NCBI GenBank assembly: GCA_041879425.1 | Contig: CP090854.1 | Coordinates: 3,410,001 to 3,474,000 of the forward strand | DNA: 64,000 nucleotides | From: Vibrio pomeroyi | GTDB taxonomy: Bacteria; Pseudomonadota; Gammaproteobacteria; Enterobacterales; Vibrionaceae | Direction: 5' to 3' | Part shown: piece after piece, positions 1 to 11,385 of the stretch | Layout of the letters: every line of letters begins with the position of its first letter | Position numbering within the stretch: position 1 is the stretch's first letter | Notes under the pieces: generated by a model | The model's input: only the letters and a program-made list of their open reading frames with translations | Database searches by the model: none | Told to the model about the DNA's origin: nothing | Program-made: the position numbers and the translations under genes

Positions 1-3000
1 TACAGGACGCTCAAACGAATCACCAGTACGACCATCAAACAGTTTAAGCTGACCAGATTCAGGCAGATCACCCAGTTTAAGTAGTTCTTTGATTAATGTC
101 TCAGAAGCACCGTCGAACACAGGAGTAGCAATCGGTAGACCGCCACGTAGGTTCTTGATCAGTGTACGAACTTGATCATCAGACAGTTCAGCAATATCAA
201 CTTTCTGACGAGTATCACCAAGATCATAAACCTTCTGTAGGAACTCACGGAACTTATGCAGTTCTTGTTGTTCCTTAACCATTTGGTTGATCTTGTCACC
301 GATACCTTTCGCAGCCAAACCTAAGTGAACTTCTAGGATCTGACCGATGTTCATACGCGATGGTACACCCAGCGGGTTAAGTACGATGTCTACAGGTTGA
401 CCTTTCTCATCGTATGGCATGTCTTCAACAGGGTTAATCTTAGAGATTACACCTTTGTTACCGTGACGACCGGCCATCTTATCACCAGGCTGGATACGAC
501 GTTTAACCGCTAGGTAAACTTTAACAATCTTAAGAACGCCAGGCGCTAGATCATCACCTTGAGTGATTTTACGACGCTTAGTTTCAAACTTCTTATCGAA
601 GTCTGCTTTTAGCTCATCCCACTGCTCAGCAAGTTGCTCAAGCTGTGTTTGTAGCGCATCGTCTTCTAGAACTTGCTCTAGCCATTGCTTACGACCGATA
701 GTATCAAGCTTAGCTTCAGAGTAACCACCAGACAGAAGTACAGCTTTAACACGGTTAAGAAGGCCACCCTCAAGAATTTGGAACTCTTCAGTTAGGTCTT
801 TCTTAGCTTCTTTAAGCTGCATCTGTTCGATTTCAAGTGCACGCTTGTCTTTCTCTACGCCATCGCGAGTGAAGACTTGTACATCGATGATAGTACCCGA
901 AACAGAGTTTGGTACACGTAGAGAAGTATCTTTAACATCAGATGCTTTCTCACCGAAGATAGCACGTAGTAGCTTCTCTTCAGGAGTCAGTTGAGTTTCA
1001 CCTTTAGGTGTTACTTTACCAACTAGGATGTCGCCACCCTTAACTTCAGCACCAATGTAAACGATACCTGACTCGTCTAGTTTAGACAGAGCAGACTCAC
1101 CTACGTTTGGAATATCAGCTGTGATCTCTTCAGAACCCAGCTTAGTATCACGAGCCACACAAGATAGTTCTTGGATGTGGATAGTCGTGAAACGGTCTTC
1201 TTGAACTACGCGCTCAGATACTAAGATCGAGTCTTCGAAGTTGTAACCGTTCCAAGGCATGAACGCGATACGCATGTTTTGGCCAAGAGCTAGTTCACCA
1301 AGGTCTGTTGAAGGACCGTCAGCAAGAACGTCGCCGCGTGCAACTGGTTCGCCAGGAAGTACAGTTGGACGTTGGTTGATACATGTGTTTTGGTTCGAAC
1401 GCGTGTACTTAGTTAGGTTGTAGATATCGATACCAGCTTCGCCAGGTACCAACTCATCTTCGTTAACCTTAACTACGATACGAGAAGCGTCTACAGACTG
1501 AACTTGACCACCACGTTTAGCAACCGCTGTAACACCAGAGTCAACTGCGATGTTACGTTCAATACCAGTACCTACTAGAGGCTTGTCAGCCTTAAGTGTT
1601 GGTACAGCTTGACGTTGCATGTTCGCACCCATCAATGCACGGTTCGCATCATCGTGTTCTAGGAACGGGATAAGCGAAGCAGCGATAGATACTACTTGGT
1701 TTGTCGCAACGTCCATGTAGTCAACGTGATCACGAGGGTGAAGACCAGATTCACCTTTTTGACGAGCTGTGATTAGCTCATCTGCAAACGTACCTTCTTC
1801 AGTAAGAACAGTGTTTGCCTGCGCGATTACGAATTGACCTTCCTGGATTGCAGACAGGTAATCAACTTCTTCTGTTACTACACCATCTACTACACGACGG
1901 TACGGAGTTTCTAGGAAACCGTAATCGTTACAACGTGCAAACGCAGATAGCGAGTTAATTAGACCGATGTTTGGACCTTCAGGCGTTTCGATCGGACATA
2001 GACGACCGTAGTGAGTTACGTGAACGTCACGTACTTCGAAGCCTGCGCGCTCACGAGTAAGACCACCAGGACCTAAAGCAGAGATACGACGCTTGTGCGT
2101 AACTTCTGACAATGGGTTGTTTTGGTCCATGAACTGTGAAAGCTGTGAAGAGCCAAAGAATTCTTTAACTGCAGCAGAGATCGGCTTAGCGTTGATAAGA
2201 TCTTGAGGCATGATTGCATCAAGGTCACCAAGGCTTAGGCGCTCTTTAACGGCACGTTCTACACGAACTAGACCAACACGGAATTGGTTTTCTGCCATTT
2301 CACCTACAGAACGGATACGACGGTTGCCAAGGTGGTCGATATCGTCCACTTCACCAATACCGTTACGGATACCAATCAGTTTCTTCATCACTTCGATGAT
2401 GTCTGATTCATCCAGAGTACCGCGCTCTTCTTCTTCTTCACGCTCGATAGAGCTGTTGAACTTCATACGGCCTACAGTTGATAGGTCGTAACGTTCTTCA
2501 GAGAAGAATAGGCTTTCGAATAGAGATTCTGCAGCTTCTTTCGTTGGTGGCTCGCCAGGACGCATCATGCGGTAAATTTCTACCAATGCAGAGATGCGAT
2601 CTACTGTGCTATCTGCACGTAGAGTGTCTGACATGAATGGACCGTGATCTAGGTCATTCGTGAACAGAGTTTGTAGAGCCTTGTGGCCTGCTTGAGACAG
2701 GTTAGCAAGTGCTTCTAGGCTAATCTCTTGGTTCGCGCCAACGATGATCTCGCCAGTTGCTTCATTGATGTAATCTTTAGATGCAACTTTACCAACGATG
2801 TACTCTACTGGTACTTCGATGTGCTCAACGCCATCTTTTTCAAGTTGACGGATATGGCGAGCAGTAACACGACGACCAGTCTCAACGTAAGTTTTGCCGT
2901 TTGCTTCGATGTCGAATGACGCAGTTTCACCACGTAGACGATCAGGAACCAACTCCATAAGAAGAGTTTGGTCTTTCACTTCGAAGTTCACTTTGTCGAA

Positions 3001-3672
3001 GAACAGATCAAGGATCTCTTCAGTCGATTTACCAAGTGCACGAAGAATAATCGATGCTGGTAGCTTACGACGACGGTCGATACGTACGAATAAGTTATCC
3101 TTAGGATCAAACTCAAAGTCTAACCATGAGCCACGGTAAGGAATTACACGTGCGTTATAAAGAACTTTACCTGATGAGTGGGTCTTACCCTTATCACTGT
3201 CGAAGAACACGCCTGGGCTTCGGTGCAGCTGGGATACGATAACCCTCTCGGTACCATTAATTACGAAAGTACCATTGTCTGTCATAAGCGGAATTTCGCC
3301 CATGTAGACTTCTTGTTCTTTAATGTCTTTTACAGTACCTGCTGGTGCATCTCGATCAAAGATAACTAAACGTAGTTTTACGCGTAGTGGCTTTGAGTAA
3401 GTAACACCGCGGATTTGACATTCTTTAACGTCAAAAACTGGCTCACCAAGACGGTAGCTAACGTATTGCAGCTCAGAATTGCCGTTGTAGCTCTGAATTG
3501 GAAATACAGAACGGAAAGCAGCTTCAAGACCGTATTGACCTTCTGGATCCTGTTCGATGAATTTGTCGAAAGAATCAAGCTGGATCGATAACAGGTATGG
3601 AATGTCCAAAACTTGTGGACGAGTACCAAAATCCTTACGGATGCGCTTTTTCTCGGTATAAGAGTAAACCAT
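1..3672 (-). CDS. rpoB: DNA-directed RNA polymerase beta subunit, 3' end outside the window
   Basis: Catalytic beta subunit of RNA polymerase. The N-terminus [16 protein letters not shown] matches enterobacterial RpoB, and 1224 codons are present. E. coli RpoB has 1342 residues, so about 118 C-terminal residues lie left of base 1. The rifampicin-pocket segment (about 2070-2160) reads [20 protein letters not shown] followed by [10 protein letters not shown], so the Asp516, His526 and Ser531 equivalents are wild type and the allele looks rifampicin-sensitive. It follows rplL after a 235-base gap holding an attenuator-like hairpin, as in the E. coli rplJL-rpoBC operon. rpoC would be expected further left. 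Confidence 0.98.
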   Translation of the reverse strand, partial: MVYSYTEKKRIRKDFGTRPQVLDIPYLLSIQLDSFDKFIEQDPEGQYGLEAAFRSVFPIQSYNGNSELQYVSYRLGEPVFDVKECQIRGVTYSKPLRVKLRLVIFDRDAPAGTVKDIKEQEVYMGEIPLMTDNGTFVINGTERVIVSQLHRSPGVFFDSDKGKTHSSGKVLYNARVIPYRGSWLDFEFDPKDNLFVRIDRRRKLPASIILRALGKSTEEILDLFFDKVNFEVKDQTLLMELVPDRLRGETASFDIEANGKTYVETGRRVTARHIRQLEKDGVEHIEVPVEYIVGKVASKDYINEATGEIIVGANQEISLEALANLSQAGHKALQTLFTNDLDHGPFMSDTLRADSTVDRISALVEIYRMMRPGEPPTKEAAESLFESLFFSEERYDLSTVGRMKFNSSIEREEEEERGTLDESDIIEVMKKLIGIRNGIGEVDDIDHLGNRRIRSVGEMAENQFRVGLVRVERAVKERLSLGDLDAIMPQDLINAKPISAAVKEFFGSSQLSQFMDQNNPLSEVTHKRRISALGPGGLTRERAGFEVRDVHVTHYGRLCPIETPEGPNIGLINSLSAFARCNDYGFLETPYRRVVDGVVTEEVDYLSAIQEGQFVIAQANTVLTEEGTFADELITARQKGESGLHPRDHVDYMDVATNQVVSIAASLIPFLEHDDANRALMGANMQRQAVPTLKADKPLVGTGIERNIAVDSGVTAVAKRGGQVQSVDASRIVVKVNEDELVPGEAGIDIYNLTKYTRSNQNTCINQRPTVLPGEPVARGDVLADGPSTDLGELALGQNMRIAFMPWNGYNFEDSILVSERVVQEDRFTTIHIQELSCVARDTKLGSEEITADIPNVGESALSKLDESGIVYIGAEVKGGDILVGKVTPKGETQLTPEEKLLRAIFGEKASDVKDTSLRVPNSVSGTIIDVQVFTRDGVEKDKRALEIEQMQLKEAKKDLTEEFQILEGGLLNRVKAVLLSGGYSEAKLDTIGRKQWLEQVLEDDALQTQLEQLAEQWDELKADFDKKFETKRRKITQGDDLAPGVLKIVKVYLAVKRRIQPGDKMAGRHGNKGVISKINPVEDMPYDEKGQPVDIVLNPLGVPSRMNIGQILEVHLGLAAKGIGDKINQMVKEQQELHKFREFLQKVYDLGDTRQKVDIAELSDDQVRTLIKNLRGGLPIATPVFDGASETLIKELLKLGDLPESGQLKLFDGRTGDSFERPV

Positions 3673-3844
3673 GGGGTTCCTCAGCTCGCTGATAAGTGAC
3701 CCAAACCACCCAAAACACTCTTCAGAGGGGGTGGTGACAAACAGCTGTTTAGTGGTAGTGAACAATCATTTCGAAAAAATGACTGTTTTTTTGCTCGGAT
3801 TATGACGGTTAAACAGCGGAAATTTCGTCATAGCCCTACAGCGC

Positions 3845-3875
3845 AAAAAGGCCGGTGGTTAATAAACCACCAGCC
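3845..3875 (-). terminator. attenuator-like hairpin between rplL and rpoB
   Basis: On the minus strand a strong stem (GGTGGTT...AACCACC extended by GGC/GCC) runs straight into five T residues. It lies between rplL and rpoB, where E. coli has a partial terminator that lowers rpoBC transcription relative to the ribosomal protein genes. The structure is seen; partial read-through is inferred from that precedent. Confidence 0.7.
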
Positions 3876-3907
3876 ATTAGCCTTGCGGCTATGAAATTAA
3901 GTAATAA

Positions 3908-4276
3908 TTACTTGATTTCAACAGAAGCGCCAGCTTCTTCTAGCTGTGCTTTAAGAGCTTCAGCTTCAGCTTTGTCAACGCCTTCTTTAAGCGCTGCAGG
4001 AGCTGAGTCTACAAGACCTTTAGCTTCTTTAAGACCTAGGCCAGTTGCGCCACGTACAGCTTTGATAACTTGTACTTTGTTAGCGCCAGCAGCAGTTAGG
4101 ATTACGTCGAATTCAGTTTGCTCAGCAGCAGCGTCGCCGCCAGCTGCGCCACCAGCTACAACTGCAGCTGCAGCTGAAACGCCGAATTTCTCTTCCATAG
4201 CTTCGATAAGCTCAACAACTTGCATTACAGACATTTCTGCAACTGCGTCTAGGATTTGCTCGTTAGTAATAGACAT
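3908..4276 (-). CDS. rplL: 50S ribosomal protein L7/L12
   Basis: Stalk protein that recruits and activates translational GTPases. At 122 residues it has the normal length. It shows the family layout: an N-terminal dimerisation helix ([20 protein letters not shown]), an Ala/Gly-rich hinge around residues 35-52 ([19 protein letters not shown]) and a C-terminal factor-binding domain ending EAGASVEIK. It lies 57 bases after rplJ; several L7/L12 copies bind one L10, and the two genes are translationally coupled in relatives. Confidence 0.98.
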   Translation of the reverse strand: MSITNEQILDAVAEMSVMQVVELIEAMEEKFGVSAAAAVVAGGAAGGDAAAEQTEFDVILTAAGANKVQVIKAVRGATGLGLKEAKGLVDSAPAALKEGVDKAEAEALKAQLEEAGASVEIK

Positions 4277-4333
4277 AACAATTCTCTTTTAAGTCAACAA
4301 TAAGTTTAATTTGCAACCAGTGAAAAGCAAGGC

Positions 4334-4828
4334 TTAAGCCGCTGCTTCTTCTTTTTGGTCACGTAGTGCAGCGATAGTACGAACCAGCTTGCCAGCAGAA
4401 GCTTCTTTCATGCACATCATTAGGCGTGCGATAGCTTCGTCGTAAGTTGGTAGTGTCGCTAGTACTTCAGCATCAGTAACTGCGCCTTCAAATGCAGCAG
4501 CTTTGATCTCGAAATCTTTGTTCTCTTTAGCGAAGTCTTTGAAAAGACGCGCTGCAGCACCTGGGTGCTCGTTAGAGAACGCGATCAGAGTTGGACCAGT
4601 GAAAGTGTCTACTAGACACTCGTAGTCTGTACCCTGAACCGCACGGCGTGCTAGTGTGTTACGAACAACTTTCATGTAAACACCCGCTTCGCGAGCTTGT
4701 TTACGTAGAGAAGTCATTGCGCCAACTTCAACGCCACGAGAATCAGCTACAACTGCAGAAAGTGCACCACTGGCAGCTTCGTTGACTTCAGCAACAATTG
4801 CTTTTTTGTCTTGAAGATTTAAAGCCAT
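4334..4828 (-). CDS. rplJ: 50S ribosomal protein L10
   Basis: Stalk base protein anchoring L7/L12 to 23S rRNA. At 164 residues it has normal length; it begins [15 protein letters not shown] and contains the conserved stretch [14 protein letters not shown]. The C-terminal helix, rich in Ala and charge, is where L7/L12 dimers dock. It is preceded by a 250-base untranslated leader, the place where L10-L12 represses its own mRNA in E. coli. Confidence 0.98.
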   Translation of the reverse strand: MALNLQDKKAIVAEVNEAASGALSAVVADSRGVEVGAMTSLRKQAREAGVYMKVVRNTLARRAVQGTDYECLVDTFTGPTLIAFSNEHPGAAARLFKDFAKENKDFEIKAAAFEGAVTDAEVLATLPTYDEAIARLMMCMKEASAGKLVRTIAALRDQKEEAAA

Positions 4829-5078
4829 TTGGATTAACCTCTGGTTGTGATTACAGCACCCAATACAAAATGTATTGAGCGTTTACGATGTCATTTAAAA
4901 ATGAATAAATCCACTTCAAACCACAACATCGCCTACGTAGGTTTTATTAAGCTATCAATAATCTAATGAAAATCGACAGCGCCTACGGTCTTGGGATAGA
5001 TGATTTCAAATTGCTTTAAAACCACCCAACCACAAATATTAGGCGCAGAAGTATACACTAAATCTGCGCCTAAGCAAA
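4829..5078 (-). promoter_or_regulatory. rplJ leader, probable L10 autoregulatory region
   Basis: A 250-base non-coding stretch between rplA and rplJ. Near its 5' end, just after the rplA stop, a stem of eight base pairs (GGCGCAGA / TCTGCGCC, about 5043-5073) is seen without a long T run. In E. coli the matching interval holds the PL10 promoter and the L10(L12)4-binding leader. The function here is by synteny; I did not derive the kink-turn element. Confidence 0.55.
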
Positions 5079-5783
5079 TTAGTTTGCTTGAGTATCAAGA
5101 CTAGCTTGATCAACAGCAACACCAGCACCCATCGTAGTAGAGATGCTTACTTTCTTCAGGTAAGTACCCTTAGCTGAAGAAGGCTTAGCTTTCTTAAGAG
5201 CAACTAGAAGTGCTTCTAGGTTCTCTTGAAGCTGGTTAGCTTCGAAAGATGCTTTACCGATAGTAGTGTGGATGATGCCGTTCTTGTCGTTACGGTAACG
5301 AACCTGACCAGCTTTAGCGTTCTTAACCGCTTCAGCAACGTTAGGAGTTACAGTACCAACTTTAGGGTTTGGCATAAGGCCGCGTGGACCTAGGATTGTA
5401 CCTAGTTGACCAACAACACGCATTGCATCTGGAGAAGCAACAACTACGTCGAAGTTCATTTCACCTTTTTTCACTTGCTCAGCAAGATCTTCCATACCAA
5501 CGATATCTGCGCCAGCAGCTTTAGCAGCTTCTGCGTTTGCACCTTGAGTGAAAACAGCAACGCGGATGTCACGGCCAGTACCGTGAGGTAGCACAGTTGC
5601 GCCACGAACGTTTTGGTCAGATTTACGAGCATCGATGCCTAGGTTAACAGCAACGTCTACAGACTCAACGAATTTAGCAGTCGCTAGTTCTTTAAGAAGA
5701 GCAACAGCTTCGTTGATTTCGTATTCTTTAGTTGAGTCAACTTTGTCGCGGATTACGCGCATACGCTTAGTAAGTTTTGCCAT
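5079..5783 (-). CDS. rplA: 50S ribosomal protein L1
   Basis: L1 forms the mobile E-site arm of the large subunit and represses the L11-L1 mRNA. At 234 residues it has normal length. The N-terminus [16 protein letters not shown] and the conserved block [17 protein letters not shown] (about residues 126-142) are diagnostic. It starts four bases after rplK, a spacing typical of translational coupling in this operon. Confidence 0.98.
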   Translation of the reverse strand: MAKLTKRMRVIRDKVDSTKEYEINEAVALLKELATAKFVESVDVAVNLGIDARKSDQNVRGATVLPHGTGRDIRVAVFTQGANAEAAKAAGADIVGMEDLAEQVKKGEMNFDVVVASPDAMRVVGQLGTILGPRGLMPNPKVGTVTPNVAEAVKNAKAGQVRYRNDKNGIIHTTIGKASFEANQLQENLEALLVALKKAKPSSAKGTYLKKVSISTTMGAGVAVDQASLDTQAN

Positions 5784-5787
5784 GATC

Positions 5788-6216
5788 TTATCCCTCTACC
5801 ACTAGGCCCATTGAACGAGCAGTACCAGCAATAGAACGCTTCATTGCTTCGATGTCAGCACCAGTCATATCAGCAGCTTTAGTTTCTGCGATTTCTTGGA
5901 TTTGAGCGTCAGTTACTGTGCCCACTTTTTCAGTGTTTGGACGACCAGAACCAGACTTAACGCCAGCAGCTTTCTTAAGAAGAACAGCAGCAGGTGGAGT
6001 CTTAGTTACGAACGTGAAAGAACGGTCGTTGTAAACAGTAATAACTACTGGAGTAGGTAGACCTTTCTCAACAGATTCTGTTTTTGCGTTGAACGCTTTA
6101 CAGAATTCCATGATGTTCACGCCGTGTTGACCTAGAGCAGGACCAACCGGTGGACTTGGGTTTGCCATACCAGCTGCAACTTGCAGTTTGATATAAGCTT
6201 CAACTTTCTTAGCCAT
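5788..6216 (-). CDS. rplK: 50S ribosomal protein L11
   Basis: L11 builds the GTPase-associated centre with 23S rRNA helices 43/44 and is needed for RelA activation. The start chosen is the ATG at 6216, giving [16 protein letters not shown] and 142 residues, the standard length. The frame stays open upstream to 6276, but that part translates the leader and has no family similarity. The Pro-rich switch [16 protein letters not shown] (about residues 19-34) is intact. It is the first gene of the L11-L1 pair. Confidence 0.97.
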   Translation of the reverse strand: MAKKVEAYIKLQVAAGMANPSPPVGPALGQHGVNIMEFCKAFNAKTESVEKGLPTPVVITVYNDRSFTFVTKTPPAAVLLKKAAGVKSGSGRPNTEKVGTVTDAQIQEIAETKAADMTGADIEAMKRSIAGTARSMGLVVEG

Positions 6217-6270
6217 GATATTTCCTAATATTTGGGTACATGCGCCAGCCGTAAGGCGAGCTCCCCATAA
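6217..6270 (-). promoter_or_regulatory. rplK leader, possible L1-binding structure
   Basis: The minus-strand leader contains GGGGAGCTCGCC-TTAC-GGC followed by GCATGTACCC. It can form a small stem (GCC/GGC closed by TTAC) flanked by a GGG/CCC pairing just upstream of the Shine-Dalgarno sequence. L1 represses the L11 operon by binding a structure in this position that mimics its rRNA site. The pairing is seen; the binding is inferred. Confidence 0.45.
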
Positions 6271-6302
6271 TTTCAATTAACGCTTTTTACTTCCATAGAA
6301 GC

Positions 6303-6339
6303 AAAAAGGCGCGAAATTATAATCATAATTCGCGCCTTT
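6303..6339 (-). terminator. rho-independent terminator after nusG
   Basis: The minus strand reads GGCGCGAA(A)TTAT / ATAATT(T)CGCGCC followed by five T residues. It separates secE-nusG from rplK-rplA and implies that rplK has its own promoter. Confidence 0.85.
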
Positions 6340-6428
6340 AACAACCCTAAAAAGGTGATTTTTTATACTCTTTAATTTTGAACAGCTTATGAACTATTTA
6401 TCCACAACTTGCTCAAAAGGTAAGAGTA

Positions 6429-6977
6429 TTAGTCCAGTTTTTCAACCTGACCAAATTCAAGCTCAACCGGTGTTGCACGACCAAAGATCGATACAGATAC
6501 CTTAATGCGGCTTTTCTCGTAATCTACTTCTTCAACAGTACCGTTGAAGTCAGCAAATGGACCATCGTTCACACGAACCACTTCACCCGCTTCGAACATT
6601 GTCTTAGGACGTGGAGACTCGCTCGCTTTCTCTAGACGGTTCAAGATAGCATCAGCTTCTTTATCAGTGATTGGTGCAGGACGATCAGAGGTACCACCAA
6701 TGAAGCCCATAACACGCGGAATGCTGCGTACTAAGTGCCATGATTCATCATTCATGATCATTTGAACTAATACGTAGCCAGGGAAGAATTTACGTTCACT
6801 TTTACGACGTTGGCCTGCACGCATTTCCACTACTTCTTCAGTAGGTACTAGCACATCGCCAAATAGTTCTTCCATGTTGTGCATTTTAATATGCTCGCGT
6901 AGCGACTGTGCAACACGACCTTCGAAGCCAGAAAAGGCTTGAACTACATACCAACGTTTTTTTGGAGCTTCACTCAT
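6429..6977 (-). CDS. nusG: transcription termination/antitermination factor NusG
   Basis: Binds the RNA polymerase clamp, suppresses pausing, and contacts Rho or S10 through its C-terminal domain. At 182 residues it has normal length. The NGN domain begins at [14 protein letters not shown] and includes FPGYVLVQM. The KOW domain is at about residues 128-182 ([18 protein letters not shown]). It starts 13 bases after secE, in the usual secE-nusG pair. Confidence 0.98.
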   Translation of the reverse strand: MSEAPKKRWYVVQAFSGFEGRVAQSLREHIKMHNMEELFGDVLVPTEEVVEMRAGQRRKSERKFFPGYVLVQMIMNDESWHLVRSIPRVMGFIGGTSDRPAPITDKEADAILNRLEKASESPRPKTMFEAGEVVRVNDGPFADFNGTVEEVDYEKSRIKVSVSIFGRATPVELEFGQVEKLD

Positions 6978-6990
6978 GAATCAGAACCCT

Positions 6991-7368
6991 CTACACCCCA
7001 GTTGCTAGAGAAACTAGACGGACCATAATGCCGTCAATTCCCCAAAGCACTAGAGACATAACAATACATACAGCTAAAACGATCAATGTAGTTTGCATAG
7101 TTTCTTGGCGAGTAGGCCAAACAACTTTACGAATCTCCATACGAGATTCTTTTGCAAAATCGATCGCAGCTTTACCTTTAGTTGTTGTTGCTGCAACGCC
7201 TAGTGCGGCAGCAATCAGCACAACTACACCTGCAGCGCGAATTACAACAGACAATTCACCATACAGGTAATTACCCACAACAGCAGCAGCCAACAGAACA
7301 AAAGCGACAATCCACTTCATTGTATCTGCTGCACTTGAGCTATCAGGAGTTTCAGCGTTTGCTTTCAT
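6991..7368 (-). CDS. secE: preprotein translocase subunit SecE
   Basis: Essential clamp subunit of the SecYEG channel. At 125 residues with three predicted membrane segments (about 16-35, 40-58 and 93-115) it has the long gammaproteobacterial form. The conserved cytoplasmic amphipathic stretch and the [20 protein letters not shown] motif precede the last membrane segment. It is co-directional with nusG. Confidence 0.97.
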   Translation of the reverse strand: MKANAETPDSSSAADTMKWIVAFVLLAAAVVGNYLYGELSVVIRAAGVVVLIAAALGVAATTTKGKAAIDFAKESRMEIRKVVWPTRQETMQTTLIVLAVCIVMSLVLWGIDGIMVRLVSLATGV

Positions 7369-7544
7369 AAAACCAACCTGTGATAAGTCTTAAATATAGA
7401 CGACAATAACCCCGCTGTTGCAGGGCACATTCCTTTGCGTTGCAAAACAACACATCTAACAGTCATTTTAGTCAAAAAGACCGTTTAATTCTTTGCTAAG
7501 AGCTGAAATTGATGTCAAATCGCTCAACTCTTTTTTCAGCGCAG

Positions 7545-7572
7545 AAAAAGGGCATCAAATGATGCCCTTTTT
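7545..7572 (-). terminator. rho-independent terminator after tuf
   Basis: A perfect hairpin, AAAAAGGGCATC / GATGCCCTTTTT, lies 20 bases downstream of the tuf stop and ends the tRNA-tuf transcript before secE. Confidence 0.92.
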
Positions 7573-7591
7573 ACTAGTGGTTCGTCAAATC

Positions 7592-8776
7592 TTATGCAAA
7601 GATTTTAGCTACAACACCAGCACCAACTGTACGGCCACCTTCGCGGATTGCGAAACGTAGACCTTCGTCCATTGCGATTGGAGCGATTAGCTCAACAGTC
7701 ATTTGAACATTGTCACCTGGCATTACCATTTCTACGCCTTCTGGTAGAGTGATGTCGCCTGTTACGTCAGTTGTACGGAAGTAGAACTGTGGACGGTAAC
7801 CTTTGAAGAAAGGAGTGTGACGGCCGCCTTCGTCTTTAGAAAGTACGTATACTTCAGACTCAAACTTAGTGTGTGGGTTGATAGAACCTTTCGCAGAAAG
7901 TACTTGACCACGTTCAACGTCATCACGCTTAGTACCACGTAGAAGTGCACCAACGTTCTCACCTGCACGACCTTCGTCAAGCAGTTTACGGAACATTTCA
8001 ACACCAGTACAAGTAGTAAGAGTAGTCTCTTTGATACCAACGATTTCTACTTCGTCACCTACACGTAGGATACCGCGCTCGATACGACCAGTTACAACAG
8101 TACCACGACCTTGAATTGAGAATACATCTTCAATTGGTAGTAGGAACGGTTGGTCTACTGCACGCTCTGGCTCAGGGATGTAAGAATCTAGTGCTTCTGC
8201 AAGCTCAACGATCTTGTCTTCCCACTGCTTCTCGCCGTTTAGTGCGCCAAGTGCAGAACCTTGGATAACTGGTAGGTCATCACCTGGGAAGTCGTACTCA
8301 GAAAGAAGTTCACGAACTTCCATTTCTACTAGCTCAAGTAGCTCTTCGTCATCAACCATGTCACATTTGTTCATGAATACGATGATGTAAGGGATACCAA
8401 CTTGACGACCAAGTAGGATGTGCTCACGAGTTTGAGGCATAGGGCCGTCAGTCGCAGCAACAACTAGGATACCGCCGTCCATTTGTGCAGCACCAGTGAT
8501 CATGTTTTTAACATAATCCGCGTGTCCTGGACAGTCTACGTGTGCGTAGTGACGTGCTGGAGTGTCGTACTCAACGTGAGAAGTTGCGATTGTGATACCA
8601 CGCTCGCGCTCTTCTGGAGCGTTATCGATAGATGCGAAATCTTTAGCAACACCGCCGTACACTTTTGCAAGTGTAGTACAGATAGCAGCTGTTAGAGTTG
8701 TTTTACCGTGGTCAACGTGGCCGATAGTACCAACGTTTACGTGCGGTTTCGTACGTTCAAATTTTTCTTTAGACAT
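7592..8776 (-). CDS. tuf: translation elongation factor Tu
   Basis: GTPase that delivers aminoacyl-tRNA to the ribosome. The ATG at 8776 ([16 protein letters not shown]) gives 394 residues, the standard length; the open frame extends 18 codons upstream without family similarity. The G1 motif GHVDHGKT (about 18-25), [12 protein letters not shown] and NKCD are all intact. It follows four tRNA genes, matching the E. coli thrU-tyrU-glyT-thrT-tufB operon, so this is the tufB-type locus. Codon choice is strongly biased, as expected for a very highly expressed gene. Confidence 0.98.
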   Translation of the reverse strand: MSKEKFERTKPHVNVGTIGHVDHGKTTLTAAICTTLAKVYGGVAKDFASIDNAPEERERGITIATSHVEYDTPARHYAHVDCPGHADYVKNMITGAAQMDGGILVVAATDGPMPQTREHILLGRQVGIPYIIVFMNKCDMVDDEELLELVEMEVRELLSEYDFPGDDLPVIQGSALGALNGEKQWEDKIVELAEALDSYIPEPERAVDQPFLLPIEDVFSIQGRGTVVTGRIERGILRVGDEVEIVGIKETTLTTCTGVEMFRKLLDEGRAGENVGALLRGTKRDDVERGQVLSAKGSINPHTKFESEVYVLSKDEGGRHTPFFKGYRPQFYFRTTDVTGDITLPEGVEMVMPGDNVQMTVELIAPIAMDEGLRFAIREGGRTVGAGVVAKIFA

Positions 8777-8870
8777 GGGGTGTCCCTCTAGGTACGGATT
8801 AGGTGGCTTAAAATAAGACCACGCAACCAAAAAAATGGTTTTCTTTATTAAAGGAGAAGAAGCTTTAGAC

Positions 8871-8946
8871 TGGTGCTAATACCCAGAGTCGAACTGGGGA
8901 CCTCACCCTTACCAAGGGTGCGCTCTACCGACTGAGCTATATCAGC
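8871..8946 (-). tRNA. tRNA-Thr (anticodon GGT)
   Basis: A 76-base cloverleaf with encoded CCA. Acceptor GCTGATA pairs with TATTAGC, D arm is GCTC...GAGC, and the anticodon loop TTGGTAA carries GGT. It is the last tRNA before tuf, corresponding to E. coli thrT. Confidence 0.97.
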
Positions 8947-8959
8947 ACACAAAATGAGT

Positions 8960-9034
<75 letters not shown>

Positions 9035-9073
9035 GACACGTAACTCTGTTTGAGCTATTTAACCTTTAGAATA

Positions 9074-9158
<85 letters not shown>

Positions 9159-9202
9159 AAATTTTGAGCTTTCTCTCGCTTTCCTCAAAGGAAGGGAGAA
9201 AG

Positions 9203-9278
<76 letters not shown>

Positions 9279-9291
9279 ACAAGTGGGGCGC

Positions 9292-9320
9292 ATTTTATTG
9301 AATGATTTTCCACCTTGCAA
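9292..9320 (-). promoter_or_regulatory. promoter of the tRNA-tuf operon
   Basis: On the minus strand: -35 TTGCAA (9315-9320), a 17-base spacer, -10 TAAAAT (9292-9297), then a GC-rich discriminator GCGCCCC. Discriminators of this type are characteristic of stringently controlled stable-RNA promoters. Both boxes are one mismatch from consensus. Confidence 0.8.
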
Positions 9321-9488
9321 TAGTAAATTGAAAAAAAGTGCAAAATTCTCTTACCAAACTCCTACATACGGCAATTTAGCTCAAGGTTTCCATCTTTAAC
9401 CCGCATCTAGCACAGGAAGATATTTTATTTATCTATCGCTTGATGTATTTTCCATGCACTTGTTTTGTTATCCACTATAGAGTTTTGT

Positions 9489-10412
9489 ATGAGCCCATTT
9501 ATGTCATTTGACCGCGAACGCTGGTCTGAGCTAAGGAATTTAGTTCCGATGACACTTTCTGAAAGCGACTTAAAAGAGCTTCAAGGCATCAATGAAAAAC
9601 TCACAATGGAAGAGGCTGTGGAGATCTATCTACCACTTTCTCGCCTATTGAATCTCTATGTAGCAGCCAGACAAAACAGAAACTCAGTACTTCATGAGTT
9701 CCTAGATAAGAAAGAGAAAGCACCACCTTTTATCATCGGTATTGCAGGTAGTGTTGCTGTTGGTAAGAGCACGACTGCACGACTGCTTAAAGCCCTACTC
9801 TCTCGTTGGGAAAACCATCCAAAGGTCGAGCTAGTGACAACTGACGGTTTCTTATATCCAAATGAAGTGTTGGAAGAGAAAGGGTTGATGAGTAAGAAAG
9901 GCTTCCCTGAGTCTTACGACATCAAGCGTCTAGTGAATTTTGTCTCGGATGTTAAAGCGTGCAAACGAAATGTCACAGCACCGGTATACTCACACCTAAC
10001 TTACAACATTACTGATGATGTTAAGTGTGTCGACCTACCCGATGTGCTTATTATTGAAGGGCTTAATGTCTTACAGAGTGGCATGAACTACCCACACGAA
10101 CCGCATCGTGTGTTTATTTCCGACTTCCTTGATTTCTCACTCTATGTTGATGCTGACAGCCAGCAGATCAAAGAGTGGTACATCAATCGTTTTATGAAGT
10201 TTCGCGATGGCGCGTTTACTAAGCCTGGCTCGTATTTTAGTCATTACACTAAGTTATCGAACCAAGCAGCACTGGACAAAGCGGAAGGTATCTGGAGTTT
10301 AATCAATGGCTTGAACCTTGAAAAAAATATCCTTCCAACAAGAGAAAGAGCGCATCTGATTTTGCGAAAAGGCGCAGATCACATGGTTGAAGAAGTGTTA
10401 CTCAGAAAATAG
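9489..10412 (+). CDS. coaA: pantothenate kinase, type I
   Basis: Phosphorylates pantothenate, the first and rate-limiting step of coenzyme A synthesis, and is feedback-inhibited by CoA. The Walker A motif GSVAVGKST lies near residue 90, with the conserved TTDGFL and [10 protein letters not shown] blocks after it. The ATG at 9489 ([12 protein letters not shown]) gives 307 residues. An in-frame TTG at 9465 would add MLSTIEFC and align with the longer E. coli N-terminus, so two starts are possible; neither has a strong ribosome-binding site. It diverges from the tRNA-tuf operon, as in E. coli. Confidence 0.95.
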   Translation: MSPFMSFDRERWSELRNLVPMTLSESDLKELQGINEKLTMEEAVEIYLPLSRLLNLYVAARQNRNSVLHEFLDKKEKAPPFIIGIAGSVAVGKSTTARLLKALLSRWENHPKVELVTTDGFLYPNEVLEEKGLMSKKGFPESYDIKRLVNFVSDVKACKRNVTAPVYSHLTYNITDDVKCVDLPDVLIIEGLNVLQSGMNYPHEPHRVFISDFLDFSLYVDADSQQIKEWYINRFMKFRDGAFTKPGSYFSHYTKLSNQAALDKAEGIWSLINGLNLEKNILPTRERAHLILRKGADHMVEEVLLRK

Positions 10413-10419
10413 TAACGCC

Positions 10420-11385
10420 TTAATCCCCTTTTCGTAGCGATATTTCGCCACCAATATAACTCTCGATGCCATTCTCGGTTTTGAGTAACACAGCCCCCTG
10501 TTCATCGATGCCTTGAACGACACCTTCAATTTCTCTAGGTCCAATAATCAACCTAACATTGCGACCTAAGAAATTATCTAAGCGATTCCAACGTTCTACG
10601 AAGTTAGACATCCCTTTCAATTCATAATCCACAAGAGACTTGTCCCAAGCATTGATCAGAGCCTGTGCTAATTGGTTACGATCTGGTACCTTCCCGTCAC
10701 ACACTTCTTTAAGAGAAGTCCACGGTTGACCAATACCTGATGTTGTTGGGTCCATCGATAGGTTCAGCCCTAAACCAATAACAATATGAGCTGCGCCACC
10801 TGACTGTCCAGAGAGCTCGACCAAGATACCCGCGAGCTTCTTGTCATTGTGATATAGGTCATTCGGCCACTTAAGTTTGATGCCTTCAACGCCCATCTCT
10901 TCCAAAGCCTCAACAACGGCTACGCCAACCACAAGGCTTAAGCCCATTGCAGCAGCCATACCGGCGTCAAGCCTCCAGTACATTGAGAGGTAAAGGTTTG
11001 CACCAAATGGCGATACCCACTCTGTTCCACGACGCCCGCGGCCAGCAGCTTGATACTCAGCAATACAAACCGAACCAGACTCAAGAGTGTTCGTACGCTC
11101 TAACAAGTGCTGGTTTGTAGAACCAATGATTGGGATCAGCTCAAGTGAAGCGTCAGGACTTGGAACTGACAATTTCTCTTGGTCAAGCATGTCCAACTGG
11201 TTAGCTAACTTGTAGCCCTTGCCTTGCACTCGATAGATATCCAAGCCCCACTCTTGAATCCCTTTAATGTGCTTACTGATAGCCGCTCTTGAGACGCCTA
11301 TCATCTCGCCGAGGTCTTCTCCGGAATGAAACTCGCCATCGGAAAGGCATTTTAACAGGGCTAGCTTAGTACTGTGTTCCCTCAT
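10420..11385 (-). CDS. birA: bifunctional biotin-[acetyl-CoA-carboxylase] ligase / biotin operon repressor
   Basis: Attaches biotin to the AccB carrier protein and, as biotinyl-AMP dimers, represses the bio operon. It has 321 residues. The N-terminal winged helix (about 1-60, GEMIGVSRAAISKHIKGI) shows it is the regulatory type. The ligase core has the adenylate-binding loop GRGRRGTEWVSP and KWPNDLY. Its ATG overlaps the murB stop by four bases, implying translational coupling, and it converges with coaA across 7 bases. Confidence 0.97.
   Translation of the reverse strand: MREHSTKLALLKCLSDGEFHSGEDLGEMIGVSRAAISKHIKGIQEWGLDIYRVQGKGYKLANQLDMLDQEKLSVPSPDASLELIPIIGSTNQHLLERTNTLESGSVCIAEYQAAGRGRRGTEWVSPFGANLYLSMYWRLDAGMAAAMGLSLVVGVAVVEALEEMGVEGIKLKWPNDLYHNDKKLAGILVELSGQSGGAAHIVIGLGLNLSMDPTTSGIGQPWTSLKEVCDGKVPDRNQLAQALINAWDKSLVDYELKGMSNFVERWNRLDNFLGRNVRLIIGPREIEGVVQGIDEQGAVLLKTENGIESYIGGEISLRKGD

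Noticed and set aside
6217..6276. N-terminal extension of L11
   Set aside because: The extra residues translate the rplK leader; the standard L11 N-terminus begins at 6216 with a proper ribosome-binding site.
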